NCBI RefSeq assembly: GCF_905475465.1
Contig: NC_062235.1
Coordinates: 5,776,001-5,840,000, forward strand
DNA: 64,000 nt
Direction of reading: 5' to 3'
Origin: Pieris napi
Lineage: Eukaryota; Arthropoda; Insecta; Lepidoptera; Pieridae
The notes below the pieces were generated by a model. The model saw only the letters and a program-made list of their open reading frames with translations. It was not told the origin of the DNA and did not search any database. This document shows positions 23,838 through 38,100 of this stretch, piece by piece. The first letter of the stretch is position 1; each line of letters starts with the position of its first letter. Position numbers and translations under genes: made by a program.

Positions 23838-25020
23838 GTTCTAATTATTTAAAAAAAAAACTATATAAATCAGTGTAGATGACATTTTATAGCTTGTTTT
23901 ATTTTATAGATTTCGTATGTGCTTTTTAAAATCATGATGACTGATTATGTTTATCAGGTTATGTATTTCTTTTTCCTTTATTTTTTTAGCGGCACACGTT
24001 CATATTTTGATTATTTATTCAAATTTCAAATATTGTATGAAAATTAACACATCTTTTAAGGAAATTATTAGTTATTCTTTATTATTAGTCTTTATTTTTA
24101 TTGTCTGTTGTCTATGATTCACATTTTGAAAATTATATTTTTATTTGGATATAATGCCTGATAAAATTAGTACCAAAAATCCATATCAATAGAGTATTTT
24201 GCACTATTATAGTTAAGTAGGCAATGCTAAAATCACCCAAAGACGCTTTTATAGTTATTATCTAGATAGGTAATGTTTAGGACAATTACGGTTGTATTAG
24301 AAAAATTATTTAACGGTAATAAATAATAGAACAATTTTTAAATCAGTAATTAAGACACAGTCGTAGTCTCGAACGCCAACCACCACAGGTAACCACCAAC
24401 CAGCTATGTTTGGTCGGGTGATTCTCTATATTTTTTGCCAGGCGTAGGAGGCTTCGAGTGTATAGTTTGTAGTAAAAGTATTGTTAATTCGATATTATTT
24501 TTATATTTGAGTCGAACAAAATTGATTCCTTACAGCATTTTTAGTATTTTAAGTAAAAGTTTACGGAAAAGAACAAATTCGTTAGTTTGTATGTTTATAT
24601 TTTAAATTTGTTTTCTTTTTATAGCATAGATAGTAGAAGAGGTTATTTTTGCTGTTGTTTTTATTTAATTTTTAAGGAGTTTTTACTCTCATGTGAAGGA
24701 ATGCGTACTTTTGACGCTTTATCACATTAAATTATCTTAAAAATATCAATTACAAGTGTTAAGGGGTTTGTGCCTTTATTATGATAATCATAAAATACGA
24801 ATGTATGAATAATACCCATTTGATAATATTAGTCTATAAACTGTTGGTGTCTGTTGGTGCCTGAATATGTGTAATTTGTATTTAATTGCATTGAATTTAG
24901 TATTTATATCTTACGAGTTCATACTTCCTCTATGACTTCTTGGTATTAGTAACTCTTTTATTGAAAAGAAATATTTACTATGGAAAAATGCATTTAGATA
25001 TTTTATTACAGTCTTTTTTT

Positions 25021-25058
25021 AACACAGGTTGTATAGATTACTCAATACAACCTGTGTT
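25021..25058. repeat. Perfect hairpin, 14-bp stem, 10-nt loop
   Basis: AACACAGGTTGTAT (25021-25034), loop AGATTACTCA, then ATACAACCTGTGTT (25045-25058). It lies near the end of the putative 3' UTR of ceramide synthase A, about 250 nt before the distal AATAAA. Confidence 0.85.
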
Positions 25059-25305
25059 GTTCTGGGTTGTGTAATTAAAATAACGGAAAATGTTGTTTGA
25101 CTTGTATAACAAAAGGCACCTTTACCAAAATGGCTACATGCTCCACAAGGTGTCAAGGGACATTAATAATTGTTTTTGTTGTATTGGATTTTGTTACATA
25201 ATATATTTAATTAAAATACTATCTTTATAGTACAGTGGCTATTGTTACCTGTTGGTTTGACTGAGCTTGATATGCACAATATAACTTATGTATGTTAAAA
25301 AGATA

Positions 25306-25311
25306 AATAAA
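25306..25311 (+). terminator. Candidate distal poly-A signal of ceramide synthase A
   Basis: AATAAA is followed by GAGATTTGAGG and T-rich sequence. It is the last canonical signal before the promoter region of paralogue B. Use of this site rather than nearer ones is inferred. Confidence 0.4.
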
Positions 25312-25320
25312 GAGATTTGA

Positions 25321-26162
25321 GGCTATTGTTTGATTTTATTTTCGCATACATTATATTTGCTAAATTTGAAGTAATCGCAGGAATGCGTTTATCCATTATG
25401 ATTTTATTTAAAAAAACCTACATTCAGTAAAACACAAAACTTCATATTTAAAATTTGTCTATAATTTAAAATTTTTTTTTTATTAATTTATTTCATAACC
25501 ATGGATACAGAGTCCTTCAGTCGGAATCATAGAATTACATAAGGTCCTTAAAATAATTTAAATACATACTACAAAGTTGCCAGTATTAACTATTTCCCTG
25601 TATTGATGGAATTTTAACAGTTGACTGTTGAAGTAAATTAAAAAAATATGTATATTTAGCTAACATTTTGTTGTTGAGTAAATTTGAACTAAGACATAAA
25701 AACAATCTCTCACATAAAGCATATTTCTCGTCTCGGTGTTTTTAACTATTCAGTCTACATAGTAAAAATGCTCGTTGAAACCTCCATCGGATTTAATAAT
25801 ATTCAAATCGATAAAAAAGGTTTGGTTGTTGCCTGATACAATGATTATTGGCATGTATCTACTATCGTTATTCATAAAGATGTATTGAAAACGTACACAC
25901 TTATTTAATCTCTTCTGAATTCTTCCGATTTTTTAAGCCTGTTATAGATAAAATAATTTTTATGTACTGTCCTTTGAAATGTATTGTAAAGTCAAAACGT
26001 TGGCAAATGGCAACTCTGACCTGTCCCTGTCGCCGCGCTTCGTCAATCATACGAGTTAATGGTCCGCGGGGATAACAAAAATTAATTTAATAATTATTTT
26101 TAGTTAAATTTTAGTTTTGCTAGCTATTGACGGCACTGTGATTAGTTTTATTAGTAAAAATT
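25321..26162. promoter_or_regulatory. Intergenic/promoter region of ceramide synthase B
   Basis: This 840-bp stretch separates the tandem paralogues. Its last 200 bp contain a G+C-richer patch (about 26005-26072, with CCTGTCGCCGCGCTTCGTC and GTCCGCGGGG) in otherwise A+T-rich DNA, a plausible transcription start region. No repeats were recognised. Confidence 0.4.
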
Positions 26163-29100
26163 ATGTTGCAGTCGTTAATAAACACGTTTTGGAGTGAATA
26201 TGTTTGGTTACCGCCTAACACAACATGGTCTGACATCGCGCCCGGGCCGGAAAAGCTTGTAATATATACGGATCATCGGCATGTCTTCTTTCCTATACCG
26301 TTAGCACTCGTTTTTATAAGTCTCCGTTATGTGCTAGATAGGTGAGTACCGAAAGTTATCTATTACACACAAAGTTACTTGTTGTAATTGACTCACTCAC
26401 AAGTCGGGGGCGTTAAATTTACGAATCTTATGACTTATACCATCGTATTAGTTTTTAATCGAGAAACGTTTGCATTTCTTAGGTTTCCTTAAAAGGATTA
26501 GAATGCCAAGACGATATGTCCTATATTATTTTTCGATTCTTTGTAGTCGGGCAATTTTATTCATGATGTGAATATGTGTATATTTAGTAATGTATTTCAA
26601 AGCCTGCTCGACAATAATTAATAATTTCATTTCCTTGCAATTAAAATTGTTGGAGACATTTATTTCCTTAGCTATAATACAATACCTAGGTGAAAAGTGT
26701 GATATTTTTAGCCCATAATATTTTAAATGTTACATTAAAAATTAGCACAAATTATATACTAATAATACATGAGAAGTAATAAATATACAAGCCTTATATA
26801 TATACAATATTTTTATCATTTAAATAGGTAAAAATTGCCAAATTATCCTGAGAATAAAACTTGTTTGATAATGCATATCATGATACTATTGATATAACCA
26901 CATGATAAGATAATTAATTTACTATTACCTACATTAAAATATGTTATATATATTTCATATTTCTGTATGTAAATACTAAGGCATTTTAATTAAAAAAATT
27001 TAAGTATTTAATTTATTGAACTTTTTTGGTCTTTCAAATGTTTCTTCCTTAAGAAATTAAAATTAAGAAATACATAATATATACAGTTTTTCAGGATATT
27101 GTATGCTCCATTTGGTAAATACCTTGGTATCAAAGACATAAGACCAAGAAGAGCACCTGAAAATCCTAAACTAGAGGCAGCTTATAGGTCAGGACCTCGG
27201 AACCACAAACAAGTAAGAACAACTCATCTCCTAACAGCTTAACAAATTATTTATAAAAATCTAAATAAAGTCATACAAAATAAAGTTTAAAATTTATATT
27301 TTTATAAACATTCTGAAGTATTATTAAAGTGTGCAAGATTAATTTCTTTTTCCTCACACATTAAACACAATGACTGTATGTACCATATTCCACAGCTACT
27401 AATAATGTACATAGTGAATACTAATTCCATTATATTCATATCAAGACATTATTCAGTGTAATTGAATTTTAATTGTCTACCCGCCTTGTTATATATATTG
27501 GCAATGGCATACTTGCATTTTTTTTATAAAGATTTTTTTCTAATCGTTAGTATTTCCTTTTCATTTACCTTTTCTTGAGATATTCTATGGACGTGGCTAG
27601 TAGGCTTTTAATTGAGATGTAGAGGTCTATATTTCACTTGCAATGTAATACTGTTCTAAAAATATATAAAGAAGGACCAAAAATATATCTTCATATTAAA
27701 TTTTACTTAAAATTTATGTTAACATTTCTTCTTGCAAATCACGAATAACATGCATTCCTAAATTAATAATTAAAAATATTACAAATAATTATGAAAGTAT
27801 ATTTAGCGCTGTTTTGTATAAAGTTGGTGTCAGCATGTGCTATCTATATTATTAATTATAAGGTCAAGAATTCAAGGTGTCATTATCTTAAAGGATTGCT
27901 GTCAATATAATTTATGTGTGATTAAGTATATGAATCTTGATTTCTTAAAATATTGTAATACTCAACATACTTTGGTAGACATGATGCATCGGGGGTTTAA
28001 TTAGCAGTAAATTTTTGAAAAATACAGACTGATCTTTCTCTTGTCTCATTGGCATGCTTATAAAGCAGATAAGTGTCACATATTTTCAAACAATCAATAC
28101 TTCAACGAAAGAAACAAGGCTTTCCTCATCACTTGTTAAAATTTCACAATTAGAACTCTTTCATTGTGGCTTGGCTATATGTATCAATCAGTTAAGAAAA
28201 TTAATTTCATATGTACATACTACATATATTTAATCACAGAACTTCACATATTGTACAAAACAGAATGCTTTTAAGAAATTGATTAAATGAACAAGGGGAA
28301 GAAATTTATAGTGTAAACAATGCAAGATTAAAAAAACATAAATTTAACACTTCCATTTGTTAGTCTATAGTATTGTGTAACATAAAAAAATAGTATTTAT
28401 TATTTAGAGAAAATATGTATATATATAAATTATTGAAATTGGTTAAATTTGGTGTTTTCCTTATAACGAACAAATGCTTGGTCGGTTGAAATTCTTTATA
28501 AGGACACACAGTATATATAGATACATTACTTTACAAAACCAAAATAAATTAGTGAAAAGATAATTAATGATATAGTTCCCACCGCATACAGGTTTTATTG
28601 ATTTTTATTATATAATATGTTATTTAACGAACATGAGAATCATAATTCTGAGATGTTAATGATTAATTTATTCGTATTTATTTATTCTCATTATTTAGTA
28701 TTCAATTTACGTGCCATTCACATGGCATTTATCAATATAATACAGTCAGATTACTTGAAATTTAAATATTATCACATGATGAACACGTGTTTTTTTAAGC
28801 CCCCCCGAAAACGTATCAAAGCACTTGTACTGATTATTTTTAGTAATGGCCTTGACAGCGGTTGTCTACTTTTTATTTAGTTCTGTATTTAGATAAACTG
28901 AATAAAATTATATTGTTGTTAAAAGAAGAGTCACACTAAAAATCTTTTCTTGAAATACAGCCCTGCGATTCTGTAACTCACTTTTCGAACTCACACAGCG
29001 GTTTTCGCATCGGCGGTCGCTCTCTTCGAAAAGTGAGTTACAGAATCGCAGGGCAGTGCCCTTGCACTAAATCGGATGTACTTCTTCTCTTTAGAGTAAT

Positions 29101-32100
29101 CTAAGACATTTCTAAGTCAACAAAAACAAAGCTTTGCTAAGTTTCGTATTCGTTTGTTCAGGGACTTGAGACTTTGTTAAAGACACCTTTATATAAATAG
29201 TGAGTAAATACTATATTTTTATTGAAGCTGTTTAAATTATTTTTATTTAACCTTTGATTTTTTAAACTATATTATCATACAAGTGCATAAACAACGTTGC
29301 TTATTGATATTTAATAAAAAATATTTAATATACTTTGATATTATAGCATTATTTTCTTACTTTCTTTTAATTAAAATGCAGAAACATTAAATGGAAATAA
29401 AAATGATTTGTTTAAGTTAAAAATATATTTTTCAGTTATGTGCGTTAGCGAAGCAGCTCGATATAACAGAGCGTCAAGTGGAGAGGTGGTGGCGTCTGCG
29501 CAGGACCCAGGATAAACCCTCGACTCTAACTAAGTTCTGCGAAAACGCCTGGAAAGTCACCTTCTATATAGCCAACTTCAGCTTCGGAGTTTATATCCTT
29601 TGGGATAAGGAGTGGCTGTGGGATATTGATCAGTGCTATATTGGATATCCTCATCAGGTGAGTTCATTAATAAAGACAAGCTGTGTCACTATTTTTTATA
29701 TTAACTGAGGTTCAAGTATAAATGCGAACGGAACTTATATGTCTATCTATATATATGTATATTGACTGATGAAAGACTTGACTACTTAGCTCATTCTAGG
29801 TCTTGGGGGTTTAAGATTCAGAATCGAGACCGAACTATGACTCCATGTCACAATCCATGAAGTTTTATGGAACAGAAGGCTGTTCGCGCTTAGCTTATTT
29901 AGTTTTCTTACATTTAAAATTATTTGAAATACCAATTCCCATTTTCTATTAATTTACTTTTAAATTTTCTATTTATATTTTAAGTTATTAATATACTCAA
30001 TACATAATACATTAATTATATATTATCCAAAGGTAAAAGTGGTTTCTGAGCATTAGTTTTTCGACCTTGACCGCATAGTTTGGTTTATGGGGACATAATT
30101 GTGTGTTAGTGTATAAAGCGTAAAATGTCAAAAAGAAAGTGATAATAACAGGTGCGAAGGAAAAACGACACACGCGTTTTTATTTCGTATTTGTTTAGAA
30201 ACAGTTGCAAGAAGTCCTTGCGTGCAATAGTGATCGGTAATGAATTCTGGGTAGGTTTTTGCAATAACGCTAAATGCAGTGTGCGGCTTCACTAAACATA
30301 TTTTTGTGGTATGTTATATTTAGAATGTAACGTTTCATATTTGGTGTTTAATGTATATTTCCTTATTCAAAAATAAAACACGTCGAATGTAAAATATTAG
30401 TTTAAATCGCTTGAAAATATTCCGGTATCTATGGGGATGTTTGAAATCGTCGTCATTTTTTTTAAATATGTAATGAAGCCTGTTTATTTCCCTTTTTTAT
30501 GATACCTCCTTTGTCTGAGTGATATTTAGTGTTAAGAAGATGTCGTTCTGTCTGGCACCGGAATCTTTCAGCGCTGCATTGACCAGATACATTTCTGTGC
30601 CAGTTTTATTAATCATTATTTATCATAGACAAGTAGGTGATCCCCTTGTGTATTTACTAACAACCATTCTTTGCCCGAAAATCGTTCCAAAACCCACCAC
30701 GACGATACATAAAATGTCTGTTAAATTTACATCTTGGGAACAAAGCCACGGCTGTTATCTAGCATACAACTATTTAATCTGAAAAACTCTAGTTAAGAAT
30801 AAAAAGTATAAATATTTGACCTTCACTGCCTGTGTGTTTTTATGTAAAACAGTCAATGTTACGTAATCTTGGCACAATTATTTTTTACATAGAAATAAGT
30901 CTTGCTTTGGTTTGTAATCAGCTGATGATTAGTCGGGTCAATAAACCTAATAATCAAGTGTATGTAGTAACGATATTAACTCATTGCGGACCGTTGAAAC
31001 TGTAACTTTTGTGTATAATTGATAAATCCGACTTAAGAAAAATGATCTAACAATATTTAATCAGCTCAAGTCCTTATGGTGGTTTTATCTAGCAAACGGT
31101 TTTTGACGTGATAACGTCTTTAAAATCGTTTTAGTCGGGTGACATGTTCAGAAACTTGTGTCACACCAAAACCTCACGAGCGCGATCGCAGGTATAACGA
31201 GAGAGAGACGGACCGATCTCCCGTCTCATCTCGAGCGCTGCCAGTCATTCCGTGAATGTATGAAGAAAAATGTATATCATAGTCGAATAAGTAAACTTGT
31301 CATTTTACACCCGAAATTTATCATCAAGAGTGTGAATAAAACGATAGATGTAATTTAAAATTTGAAAAAATTGTTATCTTCATTAATTCCTTACTTCCCA
31401 AAAACTTATATCACCAATAAGACGTTATCACGTAAACATCTCGATCGTAAACCTACTTTACAAACAACCAATATTTTTTTCATTCTAATCAAACAGTTGA
31501 ATTAACTGTTGAACAGACGTTATCAGAAAAAAACTTTTATCGTCTAGAGAGTAAATATTATATAGCAATTAATTATATTAATAGTTATCTATAGGTCTGA
31601 TTTCTAATACTTGTAATCGAGTGGTGTAAAGCCTTAATATTGTCGTTATCGTTATTACGAGTCCCAGAATACCGGGTATTTTATTTCACATACATATAGG
31701 TAAATAAATCTATGAAGTATGACTGGCTAATAACGAGACACTCATATGTAGATACGTAGGCGGCCCATACTTATTTATTCCGTGACTAATTAGTATTACA
31801 TGGTGAAGCATTAGATTATTTCCCTGCTGGTAAAGCAAAAGTAATAATATCAAACATCATTTTCAAAATAATTTACTGTGTATATTGTTTAAAACCTTGC
31901 CTTGCACTTAAAAGCAATTTCGCCTGTTTCAGTAATTGCCTAACATTAACCTAAACTAGCGTTACCTTGGTGTTACCTTGACCTGTCAGTGACCTGTATT
32001 ATAATAATGCTTATTTTTAGCTTGCAAAATATAATAAGTTATACTATAATATTATACCATAATTTAAATACAATTACTATATACAATTAATAATTAAGAC

Positions 32101-35100
32101 ATTTAGTTTTTTAAATAAAACTGACCGATTAATGATTGCGATAACTTACTATGAAAGATTTTTTTATGTGTCATGCGCGTGTAACTCTAAGTACATTTTT
32201 ATATAAACAACAAGCAGTTTTACCCGTAGATTGAATAATGCCTTATTTAATTTTAATTCCTATCGAGAAAGGTGTGTGAGACAAGTTTGCGTTGCCTGCC
32301 CTTATTCATGGACAACTGTTTGATAGATATGAAAGAGAGTGAATGGGGATGAAAATCATCGTTACGAGTATAGCGGAGTCCGTAATGGGTCCGTTACGTA
32401 ATAATACGTCGTAATTCAGCTTAAAATAGTATAATAAAATAAATTGTATTATAAGTACAGTTTTAAAGCTATGGCCCTATTCTACTTAGACCAAGCCGCG
32501 TGACGAGCGGAACTAATTGATTTTAATATATTTAGCAATTGTAAGATTATTATGGTAATTTCTCACACAATTCTTATTTGTGTATATAATGTACTTTTTC
32601 TAATATTTTGTGTTTCGTAATGGAATATAATTCGGATAAATTGAGCTCCATTCATAATTACCGTGAGAGTGATGACTATTGTCAAATGTAACTCCAAATT
32701 GGGAGCTATTATCTTAGTTTAAAAAAAGATAATTTAGATAATTAGTGAACGTTTATAACTGCAACTGAATTTTTTAACGGCCTCACTTTCGGATGACAGA
32801 TTTCGGTCGGTTGTGTTTAACTTTGTTTTATTTACGTAATTCTGTTTACGATTTTGTTACTATTGGATACAGGTTAGTAATTAATAGCAACATAGTTGCA
32901 TCATGACGGCATTGCTTTGTAATTTGAGTGTACTTTAAACATAAACATTATTATTATTAATATAATGGGAAATATGAATAGTTCCTGTTGAAAAAATATG
33001 TTGGGACCATTAAAACGATCTAAAGGTAAAATAAGCGTTTGTTTTTTACGATTTAGTAGTATTTAGTATTTGTAGATATATTAACGTAACATTCAGGTCT
33101 TAGCGACTCCGACCATTCGACAACGCGACCCTGGTCGCCTGTCGTAGTGACCCCTAGATCCATTCCCGCAGCTTTTATGGGTGACAGTTGTGTTCTATTG
33201 CAGTGAACAGAAGAGGGTTGCTATACTAAGCAATGAGTTGTGGGACCTGGTGGCCGATGCAAATCAAGGTCGCGAGTCGCAGTCTCTAAGACGCGGATTC
33301 TATTTCGCGGACGTGTGCGTTTTCATTAATCCATTAATTTGAAAATTAGTTTCTAGTCGTCAAGGACTACAATACTTTCATAAAAAGCCAATTAGAACGT
33401 TTTCTAGTAAATCCTTAAAACAATTAATTAGTTATTAAAATCTTCAACTAGGTAAGTATAAATCTAAAAACATGCCAGTTAGGCTATACATTTAATTAGG
33501 ATGTACAGATAATTTTTACAGTTAAACATTAAATGATTATGGAAAAAATCTATCCATTTCTTGAACCTTAATGTTTACAGAGTAAGATTATCGATAATTT
33601 AGATTCTAGAAAGTTTTATGTCATCGATACTATTGTTACGTGTAAAGCATTCGTAAGCAGACACTTAGCAGTGTAGATGACTCGAAACTATTTTCGTTTT
33701 TTTAAACATTCGGTTTTCAATTTATTGGACTTGTTGTGTTCGGCCCCCCTGTTTGTTACTTTCCCTAACAACTTATTAATGGGGAACGTGTCGCAATTGT
33801 GCTTCCTCTTTATTGCTCTTAATAGGTTATTGTTTACCCTAGCGTAATTGGCAGCAGTTGTATATACACAGCAGCAGTGCTAAGCGTGCGAACCTCATTA
33901 AGGCAAGCATTGTGAGGAAACCCGCATGCAAACCCAAACATCGATGTCATGTGTCAGTCACACAAGGCTGAACCACCTATTTGTCTATAAAATAAAAATG
34001 TTCAAACAGATGCAATGTGAGGCCAAGACCGATTTAGCGTTGTAGCGCCCCTGCAGTCTTATTATTTATTTGTTGTATCTTTATAGAAAATTGTCTTCGA
34101 GAACGTTTGTATTCATTTGTGGGTAAAGCGTTGCCCATAGTTACCAAAGTTGTATTAGCTGAATACAAACAATGGCTGGTCATAAATAAGTTTTATGTCT
34201 AATACTAAAGTAGGTTAACGATTGTGAAATATCAATAACAATGTTATCCATACGAAATAATAGCATTTTATGGGAATTGCTCGTAAAATACTACGATGAC
34301 TTTTATAGGTGTTAATCAGTATGAAACATATACAAGAACAAGAGTAAAATTACCGCATGCATATATGGTAATGTTTATCTGTAGTTAAGTCTAGTCTGTA
34401 AGATATCAGGTTACAATAATCTACTTGGTACCCAAGAGTTTGTGCATAGAAAAAGAAAGATATTTAAATGTGTACTTGCGTTAACTATGGGTTAGATAAA
34501 GTAGATTTAACGTTAATACCGAAACTAAATAGGTAATAGACATAAATATACACAGCTGCGATGCTGTCTGGTATTATAAAAGTTTTCAATGTATAAGAGA
34601 CCCCTTTGTTTGAAATAATTAGTGAGTTAAGGACGAGGTCATTGACGTCCAGTTTGTGCTTTTGTACATCTGTTACATATAATACAACACTAATTTTTAA
34701 GGCTGGTATTAAATAGGAAAATTACTCTTAACTGTTAAAAGTCTTAAGATTTTATAAACAACTTAGAAGCCGGGATGGTTCTGAGTTCAATTATCGCAAA
34801 AAGTGATAGTTTCGAGTTTATAGGTTCAGACAGCTGATCACTCACCATGCCTTAACAGAATGTAAATGAAAAGTGTGACAAAAGTGTCTGCCCCATGTTT
34901 TATGGCGGTGTTTTGTGGTTAAAAAACATTATTTTTAAGGAACAAGACACGTATATATTATGATTTATATTAAATTATACCCTGTAGGTTTTACTAAAGC
35001 TATAGAGCGTGACTAAGCTTAGTCGTAAAGACGTTGACCTCGCCTAACTTAGTTATTTTAAACAGGAATAAATATATCAACAGTATCAACTCAGATAGCA

Positions 35101-38100
35101 ATAGACGTACCTACCTAAATTTCTGACAGAAAATCAAAATTATTCTCTTATACAGTTTGAAACGTACGTAAACGTCCTTTTAAAGTTTAAATCGTAAACT
35201 TATCTCATGCGTTGAGGCGCCCTGACTCTGAATGATAATGGGAACCTCGATCATATAAAAACATATGTTTATTTTAAATTCCAATATGTCAAAGTTGTTT
35301 TACTATATACAATTAAAACTACTATAGTTAAACATTGAATTGTACATGAAACCGATAGCCTTTATTGATGACTAGCGACCCGCCCCGGCTTCGCACGGAG
35401 GCAATGCTGATACTAAATTCAAAGTGCTATAAAGTATATTGAGAACCGCGGCCTCCGACGCGCTGCGTCCCGCAATTTTTAATTTGTAATATCTTTGAAA
35501 TATTCATTTAAATCATATGCTGTAAAGGGCCATATAGATCTATATTAAATGAACAATGTATTCAAGGTATTTAATTGGTTAAGGATTAATGCTGTATTGG
35601 TTAAAATCGCTTCGAAAATTAGCCATTATTTGTCGTAAAAAGGAAATGACAAAAAAAAGTTATTGTGGGTTATCCATAAGAGATAGACATATACCATCAC
35701 GGACTTTTCTGTAGACCTTTTCAATGTGTACAATACTTAGTACATTATTTTGATAAAACTCGTAGGGTTCAGCCTGCGTTTGCAATGTAAGCGGAAAAAA
35801 TGTAATTATTTACGACATCACATTAGAAACCTCAAAAATAACAGTACTTCTCTACTATTTAATGGATGTAATTATACATATAAACCTTCCTCTTGAATCA
35901 CTCTATCTATTAAAAAAAACCGCATCAAAATCCGTTGTGTAGTTTCAAAGATTTAAGCATACAAAGGGACATAGGGACAGAGAAAGCGACTTTGTTTTAT
36001 ACTATGTAGTGATGCTAATCTACGTGAGATTGTGGCTATAGAGTCATGATTGTTACTTTATTTACATATTATTTTTCGATTTGTTTTACTTTATAGAAAA
36101 TATATTCGTTAGTTAACCCACCTAAGAATACCGATTTTTATGAATCATACAGCAAAGCAGTTACTTCATCTCATCTTTCTATATCTGTGATTTAAAAATT
36201 AAGACTTAAAATGTAGCTTTAAGCCCGGATCCAAATGTAATTCAAATATTCCCTTGTTTATGCAGCGTTAATTATAATATCATCTTGCAATATTAGGGTC
36301 TGACAGATGACATCTGGTGGTACTACATGATATCGTCAGCGTTCTACTGGTCGCTGACGATCTCCCAGTTCTGGGACGTGCGTCGGAAAGACTTCTGGCA
36401 GATGTTTGTGCATCACTTGGCAACCATCGCTTTACTCTCCTTCTCCTGGGTCTGCAATCTTCACCGTATAGGCACGCTGGTCCTGCTATTGCACGACTGC
36501 GCTGATATATTTGTTGAGGTAAGGCATACTGGGATAATATATTTCTATACAAATTTATTTTATTTATATTTGCCTTATTGAGTGGTGTTTGATTGCCCCA
36601 TAGTTGCATTTTATTATTAAAAAAAGTCATTAGTACCCCTAAGCTAGGCAGTTGGTGGTGTTTCGATACCCCCGTGCCTCGGACGAGCACGTGCAGCATC
36701 CGACGCACGCGTTATCTTATGTTAGTAATGGAATAGAGAGTATACTGTAATATTTTTTGTGTTTAGTCCGTAATTTCAAATTGCAAAATAAAACATTTGT
36801 TGTATGAATTTTTCAGGGGGTCAAAGCATCGAAATATGCTGGTTACCAGAAGCTGTGCGATTCCCTGTTCCTGGCACTGATCGTCGCTTGGATCACAACT
36901 AGAGTTGGAATTTTCCCCTTCTACATTATATGGAGGTAACTATTAAATTACAAATGTAGGTTTTTTTATTACGCCTAAACAGCTGACGATGCAATTTGAT
37001 AAGGTCGGGTCATTTTTGTACAAAAGTTGCGTCGGAAGAGTAGATTCAAATAGGTATAAAATAATTTTAGTTTTATGCCTGAATCCTCGTATTAATTACT
37101 CTTGAATGTACCTACCAAAATTATTTTTTAAATAACTAATAATGGCTTATAAACGTCAATATAATATTTATTGCAATTATTACTACTATTAGCAAATAGG
37201 TAATATGACTTCACTGTCCAGTGTTAAAATTAATTTTTAATAATAAAAAAAATTAACCTAATTTTTAAATAATTCTTGGTTTAACAGTCTTAGTGATTCT
37301 TTGAATGCAAATAAAACTAATTCTTCAATAAGACGAAATTTCTGAACAAAATTAATCAAATTATTATAATTTTCAGCACGCTGGTACGAGCGCCACAATT
37401 AGTACCAACGTTCCCGGCGTACTATATCTTCAACTCGCTGCTTTGTCTGCTTCTCGTACTGCACGTTGTATGGACCACTCTTATCCTACAGATCGCGTAC
37501 AATGCAATGAAGGCTGGACAGGTGAGATATAATAATGGTTTTAAATAAAAATCTACTTAAGTTGGTTTAATTCGACGTATGTTTTTGAAGTTATACTTCT
37601 TTAGGCGCGTTATGAAAAATTGATGAGAGTGAAATTTTACGATGCGCGCGCACCGTGACACAAAATTAACAGAATGAAGTTGCCCACGGAAGATGCTACG
37701 GCATTGGACATAATTTAAATACAACATTCGAAAAATAATAGAATTTATGTTACACTTAATGTAAGAGAATAATAATAAATTTTTATTTATTTAATTTTTC
37801 AAATGTAAACTGAACTTTATTGAATATAATGACTCCTTTTCCAGTCTTTGATTATTTAATTGTAATTAATTATTTGCATGCAATCAAAAACTATTTTTAA
37901 TAATGCCAAAGAAGTAGGTATAACTTCTTACGCGCGTACATAAGTACACGCACCCTTTTTTTTTTGTATTTCAAATATAGAACCTCCGTGGCAGTGTTTG
38001 CCAACGTGGGACCTACGCCCCACAGGGGGCAATTTAATTATTAAAGGGGGCACTTTGAAAATGGACTCGACGTTTTTCATTACATGTTTTGAAATTTTAC

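Larger units (their letters stand above)
23118..25320 (+). other. Putative long 3' UTR of ceramide synthase A
   Basis: There is no coding signal in this 2.2 kb between the paralogue A stop and an AATAAA at 25306-25311. A nearer AATAAA occurs at about 23675. It contains a long-range inverted repeat (23726-23837) and a perfect hairpin (25021-25058). Assignment as UTR is inferred from position; paralogue B has a similar 1.9-kb non-coding tail. Confidence 0.45.

Noticed and set aside
30519..30782. 87-residue frame in ceramide synthase B intron 3
   Set aside because: No ATG at the start, no splice signals in keeping, no recognisable motif.
31158..31260. G+C-richer island with GAGAGA and CGATCG motifs as a possible alternative promoter
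   Set aside because: Could equally be an old repeat. No exon with a suitable donor could be tied to the downstream coding exons.
33095..33320. G+C-richer stretch as a possible exon
   Set aside because: All frames contain stops and no matching acceptor/donor pair was found.
36280..36708. 142-residue minus-strand frame over ceramide synthase B exon 4
   Set aside because: Antisense shadow of a conserved exon. The equivalent frame is not independently conserved.
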